NCBI GenBank assembly: GCA_027717875.1 | Contig: JALLOL010000002.1 | Span: 1 to 54,953 of the forward strand | Direction of reading: 5' to 3' | DNA length: 54,953 bases | Source: Acidobacteria bacterium AH-259-L09 | Lineage (GTDB): Bacteria > Acidobacteriota > UBA6911 > RPQK01 | Part shown: positions 8,827-16,959 of the stretch, piece after piece | Layout: each line of letters opens with the position of its first letter | Numbering within the stretch: the first letter of the stretch is position 1 | Program-made: the position numbers and the translations under genes | The notes under the pieces: model-generated | Told to the model about the DNA's origin: nothing | Database searches by the model: none | The model's input: only the letters and a program-made list of their open reading frames with translations

Positions 8827-10857
8827 ATGCTGAAATTCACGAAGATCTCGGCCATCCTTTTCATTGTCGGAGCACTCATTGGGCTCTACGCTCCAGCCAG
8901 TTTCTTCAATATCCTGGAAGGTATCGGCTTTGTAGGTCTTCTTGTTTCTCTCGTTTACTACGGCTACGGACTTTTGAAGTGGTTGAAAAGGCGCCTTTTG
9001 TGGAAGGTCAGAAACAAAGTGATCATCTCCTACGCTTTCGTGGGTATCATTCCCGTTCTCATTCTGGCGTTTATTGGCTGGTTTGCCTCCCGACTGGTTC
9101 TCGGACAACTGGGCGCGCTTTACCTGGAAGACGAGCTCGAAGCAATCTCTGAAATCCTCCACAGCGTGAACGAGAGAATTGTTCTCGATTTCTACGAGCA
9201 GGATGTACAAACCCAGACCAATCTCAGCTCATTACTGCAAGCGGGTCAAAGAAATCTCCCGCCGAAAACATCTCTCAGACTCCTTCGGCCTGAGCAGCAA
9301 AGCGCGGTGCGAACCCCTTCTGAGGGAGATCTCAGGCCGGTTCAAACTGTTCTTGCTGTGCCTCAGGAAACTTCGGACCAGAGCGCTCCCCTAGTGATCC
9401 CGGACTGGATCCGGGAGAGGTTTTATGGATTGGTGAGGGACTCAGGCTCACTCTATTTCAGAAGCGTGGTGCCTGTAAAAGTGGGTGAGTCACCCTTTCT
9501 CGTCTTCCTGGAGTTACCCTTTGACCAAGACCTAATGACTGAGATTACACAGAGGACTTCTATTCACGTTGCGACGTTCCAAATACCCCGTGGTTCAGAT
9601 TCCTCGGAGGCCAATCTCGAGGCAGAGTTCTCCCTATGGGACTTTTTTAGCCGCCAAGAGCAAGTCGCGAATATTCTGTGGATACATCCTTTGAGCCCGG
9701 TGGACTGGATCAGCGGGCGCAAACTCAACCAGACAGTCGAAGGCGTCGTTCTGTCCGTTCCTCTTCGAACTCTTTATGATCACTACTTTACTGAGACCGT
9801 CGGGTTAGGGCCCTTTGTCTTATACTGGATCGCCATCCTCGGTATTATGTTTGTCATCGTAGAAGCGGTTTCCTTCTTCATCGGTGTGGCCATTGCAAGA
9901 AGCATCACCCGCTCGATTCACAATATTTACGCCGGCACTCGCAACATCCAGAAAGGGAACTTTGACTTTCGCATCCCCAACCAAAATCGGGACCAGCTGG
10001 ACTCCATGGCTGGAGCGTTCAACAGCATGGCAGAGAGCATTGTTCAGTTGATGGCCGAGGTTTCCGAGAGGGAGTGGCTGGAGAAGGAAATTGAAATTGC
10101 CCGAGAAGTCCAGGCCCAGCTCTTTCCACAGAGGCCCCCATCTGTGGTCGGGCTGCAGTTAGCCGGTACTTGTTTACCGGCTCGCCGGGTGAGCGGCGAC
10201 TATTATGACTTCATCCCTTACGGCGAGAATCGCATGGACACGATCATCGCCGATATCAGCGGGAAAGGTATCTCTGCGGCGCTTTTGATGGCCGGTTTGC
10301 AGTCCTCCGTTCGAACTCACATTATCTATTCATCCATGCAAAGTGATAGCGTCAGTGAAATTTCAGGCGCTGTTTCAGAAATCAACCGGCAGATGTATCT
10401 TCAAACTCCACCTGACAAATTCGCCACCCTAGTTTTGAGTCGGATTGACACTGAAAAGTTGACCTTAACTTACTGCAATGCGGGACACAATCCTCCCCTG
10501 CTTTTGTCTAACGGGGAGATAAGGCTGCTGACGAAAGGGGGCACGGTGGCTGGACTCTTTGAGGATCGGGAATACGAAGAAGAGACTCTTCAGCTTCATC
10601 ACAATGATCTGGTGGTTTTCTACACCGATGGGGTTGTGGAGTCAGAAGATGTCAACAGTGAACAATTTGGGGAAGACCGTCTAATTGAACTGGTGAGGAT
10701 GAACTCGTTCTTGACCGCCGAAGACATTCAAACGCTCATCCTGGATCAGGTGTCCACCTGGGTCGGACAAGGGGATCAGAAAGATGACATCACTGTGGTT
10801 GTGCTGAAGGTTGAGAAAGAAACCGGAAACCGTGGATTGCCATTTCCGCGCGACTAG
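8827..10857 (+). CDS. Membrane-bound HAMP-PP2C serine phosphatase (RsbU/SpoIIE type)
   Basis: A 676-aa sensor phosphatase. The N-terminus has two or three membrane segments (ISAILFIVGALIGLY, GFVGLLVSLVYYGYGLL, YAFVGIIPVLILAFIGWF). An extracytoplasmic sensory region of about 250 residues follows, then a further helix (LYWIAILGIMFVIVEAVSFF) leading into a HAMP linker (ARSITRSIHNIYAGTRNIQKG). The C-terminal SpoIIE/PP2C domain starts at EIAREVQAQLFP and carries the metal-binding acidic residues in RRVSGDYYDFIP, IADISGKGISAALLMA, YTDGVVESED and DDITVVVLKV. Such enzymes dephosphorylate anti-anti-sigma factors in partner-switching pathways; no partner gene is nearby. The 3' end overlaps the convergent minus-strand gene by 68 bp. 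Confidence 0.9.
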   Translation: MLKFTKISAILFIVGALIGLYAPASFFNILEGIGFVGLLVSLVYYGYGLLKWLKRRLLWKVRNKVIISYAFVGIIPVLILAFIGWFASRLVLGQLGALYLEDELEAISEILHSVNERIVLDFYEQDVQTQTNLSSLLQAGQRNLPPKTSLRLLRPEQQSAVRTPSEGDLRPVQTVLAVPQETSDQSAPLVIPDWIRERFYGLVRDSGSLYFRSVVPVKVGESPFLVFLELPFDQDLMTEITQRTSIHVATFQIPRGSDSSEANLEAEFSLWDFFSRQEQVANILWIHPLSPVDWISGRKLNQTVEGVVLSVPLRTLYDHYFTETVGLGPFVLYWIAILGIMFVIVEAVSFFIGVAIARSITRSIHNIYAGTRNIQKGNFDFRIPNQNRDQLDSMAGAFNSMAESIVQLMAEVSEREWLEKEIEIAREVQAQLFPQRPPSVVGLQLAGTCLPARRVSGDYYDFIPYGENRMDTIIADISGKGISAALLMAGLQSSVRTHIIYSSMQSDSVSEISGAVSEINRQMYLQTPPDKFATLVLSRIDTEKLTLTYCNAGHNPPLLLSNGEIRLLTKGGTVAGLFEDREYEEETLQLHHNDLVVFYTDGVVESEDVNSEQFGEDRLIELVRMNSFLTAEDIQTLILDQVSTWVGQGDQKDDITVVVLKVEKETGNRGLPFPRD

Positions 10858-11317
10858 CTAACCAATCCTCGGGAAAGTTCTCCATGTAAAGCGTAAACCC
10901 GCGTTGCTCCAGTGGTTCGATCGGAGGCGTGTAAGTGCCTGGTCCCGGACGGATGGGAGTTCGGGTGGTTTTCAGGACAAGTTGATCATAGTTAAAGAAG
11001 TTCAGCTCCACCTCAACGGCGTCGAGCGTCTTTTCTCCGTTATTTTCGATAATGCCTGAAAAAATGACCATCCGGTTACCGGCGAAGTTCCTGGTCATCT
11101 TGATCTGAGGATTTTTCAGCTTGACGTACTTTCCGTACCATTGATAGTCAGGATCCCCGCCACGCAGGACTCCGGTGAGCTCAACCTTGTTCTTTGCCCC
11201 CGGCTCCAACGTGAAGACCAACAGGACTACCAAGCCCACAAATAGGAAGACGGAAACGACAAGAATCTTCCAGAAAATCGGAGATCGTGGTCCTTGCTTT
11301 TCCTGCGCTTCAAACAT
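10790..11317 (-). CDS. Membrane-anchored hypothetical protein with an extracytoplasmic beta domain
   Basis: A 175-aa protein with a short basic cytoplasmic N-terminus (MFEAQEKQGPRSP), one transmembrane helix (ILVVSVFLFVGLVVLLVF, about residues 17-35) and an outside domain of about 130 residues rich in beta-strand patterns (RMVIFSGIIENNGEKTLDAV, VELNFFNYDQLVL). This resembles the FxxE/DUF-type accessory domains that bind polymers or proteins outside the membrane, but I do not recognise the family. ATG at 11317 was chosen over an upstream start at 11368 because the helix then sits in the normal place. Its 3' end overlaps the phosphatase gene on the other strand by 68 bp. It follows the pal-like gene with an 85-bp gap. 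Confidence 0.7.
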   Translation of the reverse strand: MFEAQEKQGPRSPIFWKILVVSVFLFVGLVVLLVFTLEPGAKNKVELTGVLRGGDPDYQWYGKYVKLKNPQIKMTRNFAGNRMVIFSGIIENNGEKTLDAVEVELNFFNYDQLVLKTTRTPIRPGPGTYTPPIEPLEQRGFTLYMENFPEDWLASRAEMAIHGFRFLSQPSAQPQ

Positions 11318-11401
11318 AGTCAAACAGAGTAGAGCAAGAGAACAAACTGAGAACTGACAGACTAACAAGGGTGGGGGTGGTCAGTTATCACATGTCAGAT
11401 G

Positions 11402-12331
11402 TCAGCTGTCAGGGAAATCTTTTGTTCTTTTGCTCTTTCGCTGTTCTACTGTTTTTTTAACCAAGACAAAATGGGCTCTTCGGTTGAGAGCCCAAGCTTC
11501 TTCCATTGGACGTGGATCAAAGGGACGTTCTTCTCCAAGGGAAAGGGTGGCCATGCGCAAAGCATCAATCCCGTGCCTGACCAAGTAGGCCATTACCGTC
11601 TGTGCCCGCTTATCTCCAAGCGCCAAATTGTACTCCTCTGTACCCCGTTCGTCACAATGCCCTTCGATAAGAAACCTGATCCCTCGATTTTCCAGTCGCG
11701 TGAGCCACCGAATGTTCCCGTCCAGCCTCAGCCGTGCCTCTTCACTTAACTGTGCACTGTTATAGGCGAAAAACACAGGCTTGACAAAGTAACTAAATTG
11801 TTCACCCAAAGATCTGCTTGGCAAATCCTCCGCCGAGATCCGCGGTGTTTTATCCTGCAGGACATCCACGGTGACTGCTTTCGCAATCCTTCCGCCGGGA
11901 CCCTCTGCAATCACTTCGTAAGTGGTTGTCTCATCAGGAAAAAACTTGATTCTCCCCGAAGTTTCAACCACTCCGATGTTGTGACTAATTAGCACGTGAT
12001 CCGCATTTTGGGCCTCCCATCTCAGTAAGGCAGAGTCTCCTTGGCGGATCACGGAGGGTTCGATGAGCACTTCCAACTCCGGAGCGGGCACTGCAGGCAC
12101 TGCAGGCTTTGTAGGAGCTGTCGAAGGCGGAGGTTGTGACGAGGTATCCGTGGGCAGGGGAGGTCGAGGCTTTCGGCTGCAACTCAAGCTGATCGCGAGC
12201 AACAAAATGCATACGGCTGACAGCAATTCCCACGCTGCCCTTTTAATTGCTGCTCGTGTCTCTTGTTTGACCGCTTGGTGGCGGTGGCAGCTTCGATCGG
12301 TTGTGTGGTTTGTCGTCATGAATCGGTCCAA
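11402..12331 (-). CDS. pal: Peptidoglycan-associated lipoprotein (Pal), with Ig-like domain
   Basis: An outer-membrane lipoprotein that tethers the outer membrane to peptidoglycan. A lipobox is visible at the end of the signal peptide (LLAISLSC). A Pro/Thr/Ala linker follows (PPPSTAPTKPAVPAVPAP), then an Ig-like domain (VLIEPSVIRQGDSALLRWEAQ...). The C-terminal OmpA-like domain contains FLIEGHCDERGTEEYNLALG and RAQTVMAYL, holding the Asp and Arg that bind diaminopimelate. At 309 aa it is longer than classical Pal (about 170) because of the extra domain. The 5' end overlaps the upstream M16 gene by 89 bp, and the true start may be internal. No tol genes are in the window. Confidence 0.87.
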   Translation of the reverse strand: MDRFMTTNHTTDRSCHRHQAVKQETRAAIKRAAWELLSAVCILLLAISLSCSRKPRPPLPTDTSSQPPPSTAPTKPAVPAVPAPELEVLIEPSVIRQGDSALLRWEAQNADHVLISHNIGVVETSGRIKFFPDETTTYEVIAEGPGGRIAKAVTVDVLQDKTPRISAEDLPSRSLGEQFSYFVKPVFFAYNSAQLSEEARLRLDGNIRWLTRLENRGIRFLIEGHCDERGTEEYNLALGDKRAQTVMAYLVRHGIDALRMATLSLGEERPFDPRPMEEAWALNRRAHFVLVKKTVEQRKSKRTKDFPDS

Positions 12332-13586
12332 CGACCACTGTCGTGTAGTTTAGCGTATCCAAATATCGACGGGCAACCCGGCTGACATCGTCGCAGTCGA
12401 TGGCCCGAATGATCTGTGGGTACTGCTCGGGATAATCCTCCCCTAGTTCAAACAGTTCGGTTGCGAGGAGGAAGCGAGCGACGCTCACATTGGACTGGAA
12501 TTCGAAAACAAAATTCCCGGTGAGAAAATCCTGCGCGGCAGCCAATTCCTCGCAGGTGACTCCGTTCTCAACAAGATTCTCTATCTCGAACAGTAGACCA
12601 TCCAAGGCTTTCTGCTGATTTTCAGGCGAGGTACTGACAAAGGCCACAAAACATCCTGGATAAATTCCACTAGAGCCTGAAATGTCACTATAGGTGCTAT
12701 AGGCAAGACCTTGCTCATCGCGAAGTTTCCTGGGAATCCGGCTGGTGAAACCGGGACCACTGCCCAAAATAACATCCATCACCTGCAGAGTGTGATAATC
12801 GGGATTGTCTCTTGTTACTCCCAGATGACCTAGAAAAATTGTAATTTGTTCTTTGTCCATAAAGTACTCATCCAAAGAAGGTTCTGTTTGTCGGCGGAAG
12901 CCTGAGATCTCCCTTCGATAAAACCCGGGATTTCGCCAATCTGAGAATTGCTCTGCAACGTGCGCAAGAGCATCATCCCCGTCGATCGCACCCACAATCA
13001 CCAGAATGGTATTCTGCGGAGCATATTTTTGAAGATGAAATTCCTTGAGCTCACTGACCTGCAGCTGATGGACGCTTTCTTGAGTCCCCAGGATCGAGTA
13101 CTGCAATGGACTCCCCTGGTAGATCCAGCGATTGAAGCGGTTGGCGGCAACAACTTGAGGGTCATCATCCATGGCTTGAAGTCGGCTGAGTACTTTTTCA
13201 TTTTCCAGTTCGAAACGATCTTCTGGGAAGATGGGGCAGACAAGCATTTCTCGCAATAGTTCTAACGCTGTGTGCAGATCTTCTGACCTGGTGAACAAAG
13301 ATATTCCGCTTAATTCCCGTTCACTGAAGGTCGTCAGGCATCCCCCAGAGCCTTCGATAATTTCAGCAATTTCATGGGCTTCGTAGTTCTGTGTTCCCTC
13401 ATCAAGCAGACGTGAAGTGAGGGCTGCTATGCCGGGCCGGTCAGGCGGGTTCTGATCCAAGCCGGCTAGGACAAAAGCGCTGATGGAAACCAGGGGCAGC
13501 CGGTGGTTTTCGGAAAGCAGAAGAAGGAGATCATTCTCCAGGCAGTGCCTTCTATAGCGAACCTTTTTCCTCTTCACCGATTTCAT
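12243..13586 (-). CDS. M16 family peptidase-like subunit without the zinc motif
   Basis: A 447-aa M16 (pitrilysin/MPP-like) homologue. It aligns in layout with the catalytic partner encoded just upstream: an N-terminal half beginning LENDLLLLLSENHRLPLVSI and a C-terminal half with APQNTILVIVGAIDGDDAL and DVILGSGPGFTSRIPRKLR. At the position of HxxEH it reads LTSRLLDEGTQNY, so zinc cannot be bound. In two-gene M16B systems such subunits pair with a catalytic subunit to form the cavity, and the C-terminal half here carries the conserved RxxxY region (SRIPRKLRDEQGLAYST). No signal peptide is visible. It overlaps the upstream catalytic gene by 35 bp, implying coupled translation. Confidence 0.88.
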   Translation of the reverse strand: MKSVKRKKVRYRRHCLENDLLLLLSENHRLPLVSISAFVLAGLDQNPPDRPGIAALTSRLLDEGTQNYEAHEIAEIIEGSGGCLTTFSERELSGISLFTRSEDLHTALELLREMLVCPIFPEDRFELENEKVLSRLQAMDDDPQVVAANRFNRWIYQGSPLQYSILGTQESVHQLQVSELKEFHLQKYAPQNTILVIVGAIDGDDALAHVAEQFSDWRNPGFYRREISGFRRQTEPSLDEYFMDKEQITIFLGHLGVTRDNPDYHTLQVMDVILGSGPGFTSRIPRKLRDEQGLAYSTYSDISGSSGIYPGCFVAFVSTSPENQQKALDGLLFEIENLVENGVTCEELAAAQDFLTGNFVFEFQSNVSVARFLLATELFELGEDYPEQYPQIIRAIDCDDVSRVARRYLDTLNYTTVVVGPIHDDKPHNRSKLPPPPSGQTRDTSSN

Positions 13587-14916
13587 TGGATAAGATTCCG
13601 ATAGTCGCCTGTTCAGGAGTCCAGTATTCCTCCGCCACCCCTCGAATCTCCTCGGCAGTGAGCTGATTGATCTGCTGAGCGTAATCAGACCAGTACTGGT
13701 AGCGCTCGTGAGTTTCCATTAGTCCAAGTTGGATCGCTTGATCGAGTGTTGTTTCAAAGCTGCTCAGCAACTGGGTAAGGCACTGGTTTTTTGCCCGTTT
13801 CAGTTCCCTTTCTGAGACCATCGTTTGGCAGAGCCTGGCTATCTCATCGAAGATTAAGGCTTCCACTCTCCCCAGATCCATCCCTTGGTGAAGTGCGACA
13901 CGGATGAAGAAAAGATAAGGGTCATAGGTTTCAAAGAACTCCGTGGTCACTAGTGAAGCCACTCGCTCCTCTTCGATCAACCTGCGATAAAGGCGTGAAA
14001 GCTTTCCTTCCGAAAATATTTTGTCCAGGATATGAAGCGCATAATGCTCCTTCTGCCGAACCGAAGGCGCCGGAAAAGCAACGAACATTCTGGGGATGTG
14101 CGTGGGCCTTTTTAGTTCCAGCCTAATTTGAGTTGTTCGCCGGCGTTCTAAGACCGTGACGGGCGACGGAACCTCCCCCTGGGGCAGATGACCAAAGAGT
14201 TGTTCCACTCGTTGCAGCACTTCTTCTGTCTGGAAGTCCCCCACCAGAACGAGAGTGGCATTGGTGGGGGAGTAAAAACGGTGATAATGCTCGATCATCT
14301 GCTCGGGCGTTATGGACAGCAAATCCTCATAAATTCCTATGACCGGGAACCTGTAAGGATGAGTCTCGAAGGAGTGGATCTCCACCGCCTGACGAAGAGC
14401 TCCCCAGGGATTGTCTAATTCCATTTTCAACTCTTCAAGGATGACCCTTCTCTCTAACTCGAACTCTTGGGGATCAAACAGATTGTTTCTCATTCGATCC
14501 GCCTCGATCTCCAAGGCCGGCCACCAGCGGTCCGAAGCGAATGTAAAGTAGTAGGCCGTGTAGTCATTTGACGTAAAAGCATTGTTACTCCCCCCCTGAC
14601 GCGCCGTGACGCAGTCAATTTCTCCCTTTTGATATCGTTCAGTCCCCTTGAACATCATGTGTTCGAGGAAATGAGAAATGCCTGTAATACCGGGCCTTTC
14701 GAATCGGGATCCTACCCGATACCAGACCATCGTGCAGACAATCGGAACGGCATGATCTTCCCGCGTTAAGATGGTCAGCCCATTTCGCAAACGGTGCTTT
14801 TGAACGTCCTGGATAGAGAAACTTGTTGACTGGATGTTTGCCCACTCACTTTTTTTTCTACTAAAATGTCTGGGGATGTCATTCCGGGTCAGTCCTCTCC
14901 TGTTTGCGTTGATCAC
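13552..14916 (-). CDS. Zinc-dependent M16 family peptidase, catalytic subunit
   Basis: A 454-aa metallopeptidase. The inverted zinc motif HxxEH is present (GISHFLEHMMFKG), with the downstream glutamate region (RRVILEELKMELDNP) completing the site. The C-terminal M16 domain is seen from PQGEVPSPVTVLERRRTTQI to the end. The enzyme would cleave peptides with a partner subunit, here the zinc-less M16 protein encoded immediately downstream with a 35-bp overlap. No signal peptide is evident. The N-terminus is uncertain: GTG at 14916 is the only standard in-frame start before the conserved core, and it lies inside the divergently transcribed M16-like gene, giving a start-to-start overlap of at least 41 bp. 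Confidence 0.9.
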   Translation of the reverse strand: MINANRRGLTRNDIPRHFSRKKSEWANIQSTSFSIQDVQKHRLRNGLTILTREDHAVPIVCTMVWYRVGSRFERPGITGISHFLEHMMFKGTERYQKGEIDCVTARQGGSNNAFTSNDYTAYYFTFASDRWWPALEIEADRMRNNLFDPQEFELERRVILEELKMELDNPWGALRQAVEIHSFETHPYRFPVIGIYEDLLSITPEQMIEHYHRFYSPTNATLVLVGDFQTEEVLQRVEQLFGHLPQGEVPSPVTVLERRRTTQIRLELKRPTHIPRMFVAFPAPSVRQKEHYALHILDKIFSEGKLSRLYRRLIEEERVASLVTTEFFETYDPYLFFIRVALHQGMDLGRVEALIFDEIARLCQTMVSERELKRAKNQCLTQLLSSFETTLDQAIQLGLMETHERYQYWSDYAQQINQLTAEEIRGVAEEYWTPEQATIGILSNEIGEEEKGSL

Positions 14917-16243
14917 GCTTTCGATTATATCCCCAAACCCAGTTTGGGCCGAGAGCCGTGGTCAAATCTCAGCGCCCGAATTTTATAAACAGTCGTTACT
15001 GAATGGGATGGAGATCCTGTTCCTACCCGGCAGCGAGCCTCGAACCCCTTTTGTTCTAATGATCAAAAACGGAGCGGCCTTTGATCCGATCGAAAAATGG
15101 GGAGTGACTTACCTCACGACTTGGATGATTCTGGAAGAAGCCGAGAACCAAAGCGGTCTTCCGATTCAACGTAATCTGCAACAACTCGGTGCTGAGCTGC
15201 ACTTTGAAGTCGAGTGGGATGCCATTTTTTTCTTTGGAAGTGCTCCAATCGACCGCGTCGTTGATGTCTTAAGCCTATTGGGTGAAATGATTGTCCGACC
15301 CAAGTTTCTCGAAGAAACTTTCGAACGTCTTCGCGATCAGCTCGTCCAAGAAATCGAAAAAGAACGCAAACATCCCCAAGTTCTTACTCAGGAACTCTTT
15401 TTAGCTGAACTCTTCCAAGCAAATCCTTACGCACATTCGGTCAAAGGCACCGCTGAGACCCTGAGAAACCTCTATCTCACAGACCTCAAGATACAATATC
15501 GAAAGCTCTTTCTGCCTAATCAGGCACAGCTGGCATTTTATTATTCCGGGGACCGGGATCGTGTTTTCACAGCATTGAGCCGTCGCTGGGGAAGCTGGGT
15601 CAAGAACAAGCCCTTACCCTTTACGTTCAGAAAAGCAGAGCCACCCAAAGGACAGCGGATTCTATTGATAGATTCTCCTTCCGCGGACAGCCTATTTCGC
15701 TGGGGAAACCTGAGTGTTGAAAAGGGCTCTCGTGATTACTACGCACTCAAGATTTTAGAACAATACTTGACACTTTCCTTGCCGGCGTGGGCAGATCAGA
15801 TCGCTTCTGAAAACCAGATTCAGGCTTCGTTTCAACTGGAAGCTCGCATAATGCCAGGCTATCTGCAACTTAACATCCAAGCCCCTGCCCAACAGCTTAT
15901 GGCCTATTTTCAAAAGCTCGAAGATTTGGTGCAAGATCTCCAAGACGGCCGCATTGATGTCCAAAAGTTTGAGGAAGCAAAACAACTAGCGCACCTGGAG
16001 TTGACAGCCTCCCTTGAGCAGCCTGTTCCTCGCCTTTACAGATTGTTGGAGACCAACCTCTACAATCTAGGCATAAACTTCATTACTCATTACGGTACTC
16101 GCCTCAACCGAGTGACACCTAAACATTTTGCGAATGTGGTCCAGAGATATGTTTCCCTCCAAAACTTTCTTCTGCTCGTTGCGGGCCCCAGTGATCAGCT
16201 CAAGGCCGAGTTGGATGAGATCGGATCCGTCAAGATGAGATAA
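14876..16243 (+). CDS. Exported M16-like protein without the zinc motif
   Basis: A 455-aa protein with a signal peptide (hydrophobic core VSPLLFALITLSIISPNPV, likely cleavage after VWA). An M16-type fold follows: NGMEILFLPGSEPRTPFVLM, VDVLSLLGEMIVRPKFLEE, LRDQLVQEIEKERKHPQVLT and YSGDRDRVFTALSRRWGSW. The HxxEH position is degenerate (TWMILEEAENQSG), so it cannot be a canonical peptidase; it may be a chaperone-like or binding subunit in the periplasm. An earlier in-frame ATG at 14834 would add 14 residues; ATG at 14876 places the signal peptide better. It is transcribed divergently from the M16 pair with overlapping 5' ends, which suggests shared ancestry and perhaps linked control. Confidence 0.82.
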   Translation: MSFRVSPLLFALITLSIISPNPVWAESRGQISAPEFYKQSLLNGMEILFLPGSEPRTPFVLMIKNGAAFDPIEKWGVTYLTTWMILEEAENQSGLPIQRNLQQLGAELHFEVEWDAIFFFGSAPIDRVVDVLSLLGEMIVRPKFLEETFERLRDQLVQEIEKERKHPQVLTQELFLAELFQANPYAHSVKGTAETLRNLYLTDLKIQYRKLFLPNQAQLAFYYSGDRDRVFTALSRRWGSWVKNKPLPFTFRKAEPPKGQRILLIDSPSADSLFRWGNLSVEKGSRDYYALKILEQYLTLSLPAWADQIASENQIQASFQLEARIMPGYLQLNIQAPAQQLMAYFQKLEDLVQDLQDGRIDVQKFEEAKQLAHLELTASLEQPVPRLYRLLETNLYNLGINFITHYGTRLNRVTPKHFANVVQRYVSLQNFLLLVAGPSDQLKAELDEIGSVKMR

Positions 16244-16244
16244 C

Positions 16245-16265
16245 CACAGAGTCAAAAACTCTGTG
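16245..16265 (+). terminator. Hairpin directly after the M16-like gene
   Basis: CACAGAGT and ACTCTGTG form a perfect 8-bp stem around a CAAAA loop, starting two bases after the stop codon. The following bases are U-rich but not a clean U-run (TTCTCTGTGTCTTTG), so termination may be inefficient. It separates the M16-like gene from the rimP promoter. Confidence 0.5.
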
Positions 16266-16294
16266 TTCTCTGTGTCTTTGTCATGATCCATCAG

Positions 16295-16323
16295 TTGAAT
16301 TCAACCACCCCATCACATATACT
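16295..16323 (+). promoter_or_regulatory. Sigma-70-type promoter of the rimP-nusA-infB operon
   Basis: A -35 box TTGAAT (16295-16300), a 17-bp spacer and a -10 box TATACT (16318-16323), each with one mismatch or two to consensus. This places the RNA start near 16330, giving a leader of about 55 nt that contains the hairpin at 16349-16366. It is the best promoter in front of the operon. Confidence 0.6.
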
Positions 16324-16348
16324 CCTTTTGACATCCCTCTATTCATAG

Positions 16349-16371
16349 AGTGGGCTCACGCCCACTTTTTT
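16349..16371 (+). ncRNA. rimP leader hairpin followed by a U-run
   Basis: AGTGGGC, loop TCAC, GCCCACT form a 7-bp GC-rich stem followed by six T (16366-16371), ending 15 bp before the rimP start. A GTGGGC...GCCCAC hairpin with a U-run in front of rimP is a recurrent arrangement described as the rimP leader. Structurally it is also a perfect intrinsic terminator, so it may attenuate or cap operon transcription. The hairpin is seen directly; a regulatory role is inferred from family knowledge. Confidence 0.6.
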
Positions 16372-16386
16372 GTTTTAGAGGTCAAT

Positions 16387-16845
16387 ATGATGGATATGGC
16401 TGCACGCGCCGGACGCGCCCTAAGAGAGGTCGTTGAGGAGGAAGGAGTCGAGCTCGTACACATTGAATATCAACCCAAGGGAACATCTTCGGTGCTTAGA
16501 ATTTATATCGACAAACCAGGCGGAGTAAACCTCAAAGACTGCGCGAAAGTCAGCAAACACGTGAGCGTCTTGCTGGATGTGGAGGATTTGATTCCGCACC
16601 ACTACGTATTGGAGGTTTCTTCCCCTGGCATAGAACGTCCGCTCTTTAAGGAATCGGACTACCAGCGCTTCGTGGGTAAGGAGATCCGTTTGCTCACTAC
16701 AGAAAAGGTCGAAAGTCGGAAAAAGTTCACCGGTTTTATCCAGAATTTTTCAGAAGGTATTCTAAAATTAGAATGCGATGGAAGACAGTATCAGATTCCT
16801 TTTAACAAGATAAAGAGCGCTAACCTAGTCTATCGGTTTGATTAG
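16387..16845 (+). CDS. rimP: Ribosome maturation factor RimP
   Basis: A 152-aa cytoplasmic protein needed for maturation of the 30S ribosomal subunit. The RimP signature is clear: an N-terminal domain with EEEGVELVHIEYQPKG and VLRIYIDKPGGVNLKDCAKV, then VLEVSSPGIERPLFKESDYQ, then a C-terminal SH3-like domain (RKKFTGFIQNFSEGILKLEC). The length is normal. An AGAGG element (16377-16381) sits five bases before the ATG. It is the first gene of the classical rimP-nusA-infB translation operon; nusA starts 114 bp downstream after a prominent hairpin. Confidence 0.95.
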   Translation: MMDMAARAGRALREVVEEEGVELVHIEYQPKGTSSVLRIYIDKPGGVNLKDCAKVSKHVSVLLDVEDLIPHHYVLEVSSPGIERPLFKESDYQRFVGKEIRLLTTEKVESRKKFTGFIQNFSEGILKLECDGRQYQIPFNKIKSANLVYRFD

Positions 16846-16873
16846 GAAGACCGGATTTAAGATTCGACTTCTG

Positions 16874-16938
16874 AGTTAAAAGAAACTGGCTATGGATTTG
16901 AACCCAAGACGGTTGAATCCATAATCAGTTAAAAGAAA
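16874..16938 (+). repeat. Long hairpin flanked by a 12-bp direct repeat in the rimP-nusA gap
   Basis: The 12-mer AGTTAAAAGAAA occurs at 16874-16885 and again at 16927-16938. Between and partly within them lies an inverted repeat: AACTGGCTATGGATT (from 16884) pairs with AATCCATAATCAGTT (to 16930) with one mismatch and one G-U. The inner bases AACC/GGTT extend the stem over a CAAGAC loop. It could be an operon-internal RNA structure (processing site or NusA-linked control) or the trace of a very small inserted element with target duplication. Confidence 0.55.
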
Positions 16939-16959
16939 AATGAGGTCTGTAACAGGATT

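Noticed and set aside
11390..11417. TGTCAG(A/C) short repeats at the end of pal
   Set aside because: Only three copies of a 7-mer, partly inside coding sequence; likely chance or slippage without clear meaning.
14826..14876. TTGACT with a downstream TACTAAAAT as a promoter for the exported M16-like gene
   Set aside because: The spacing between the boxes is 27 bp, far from 16-18, so it is not a credible sigma-70 promoter.
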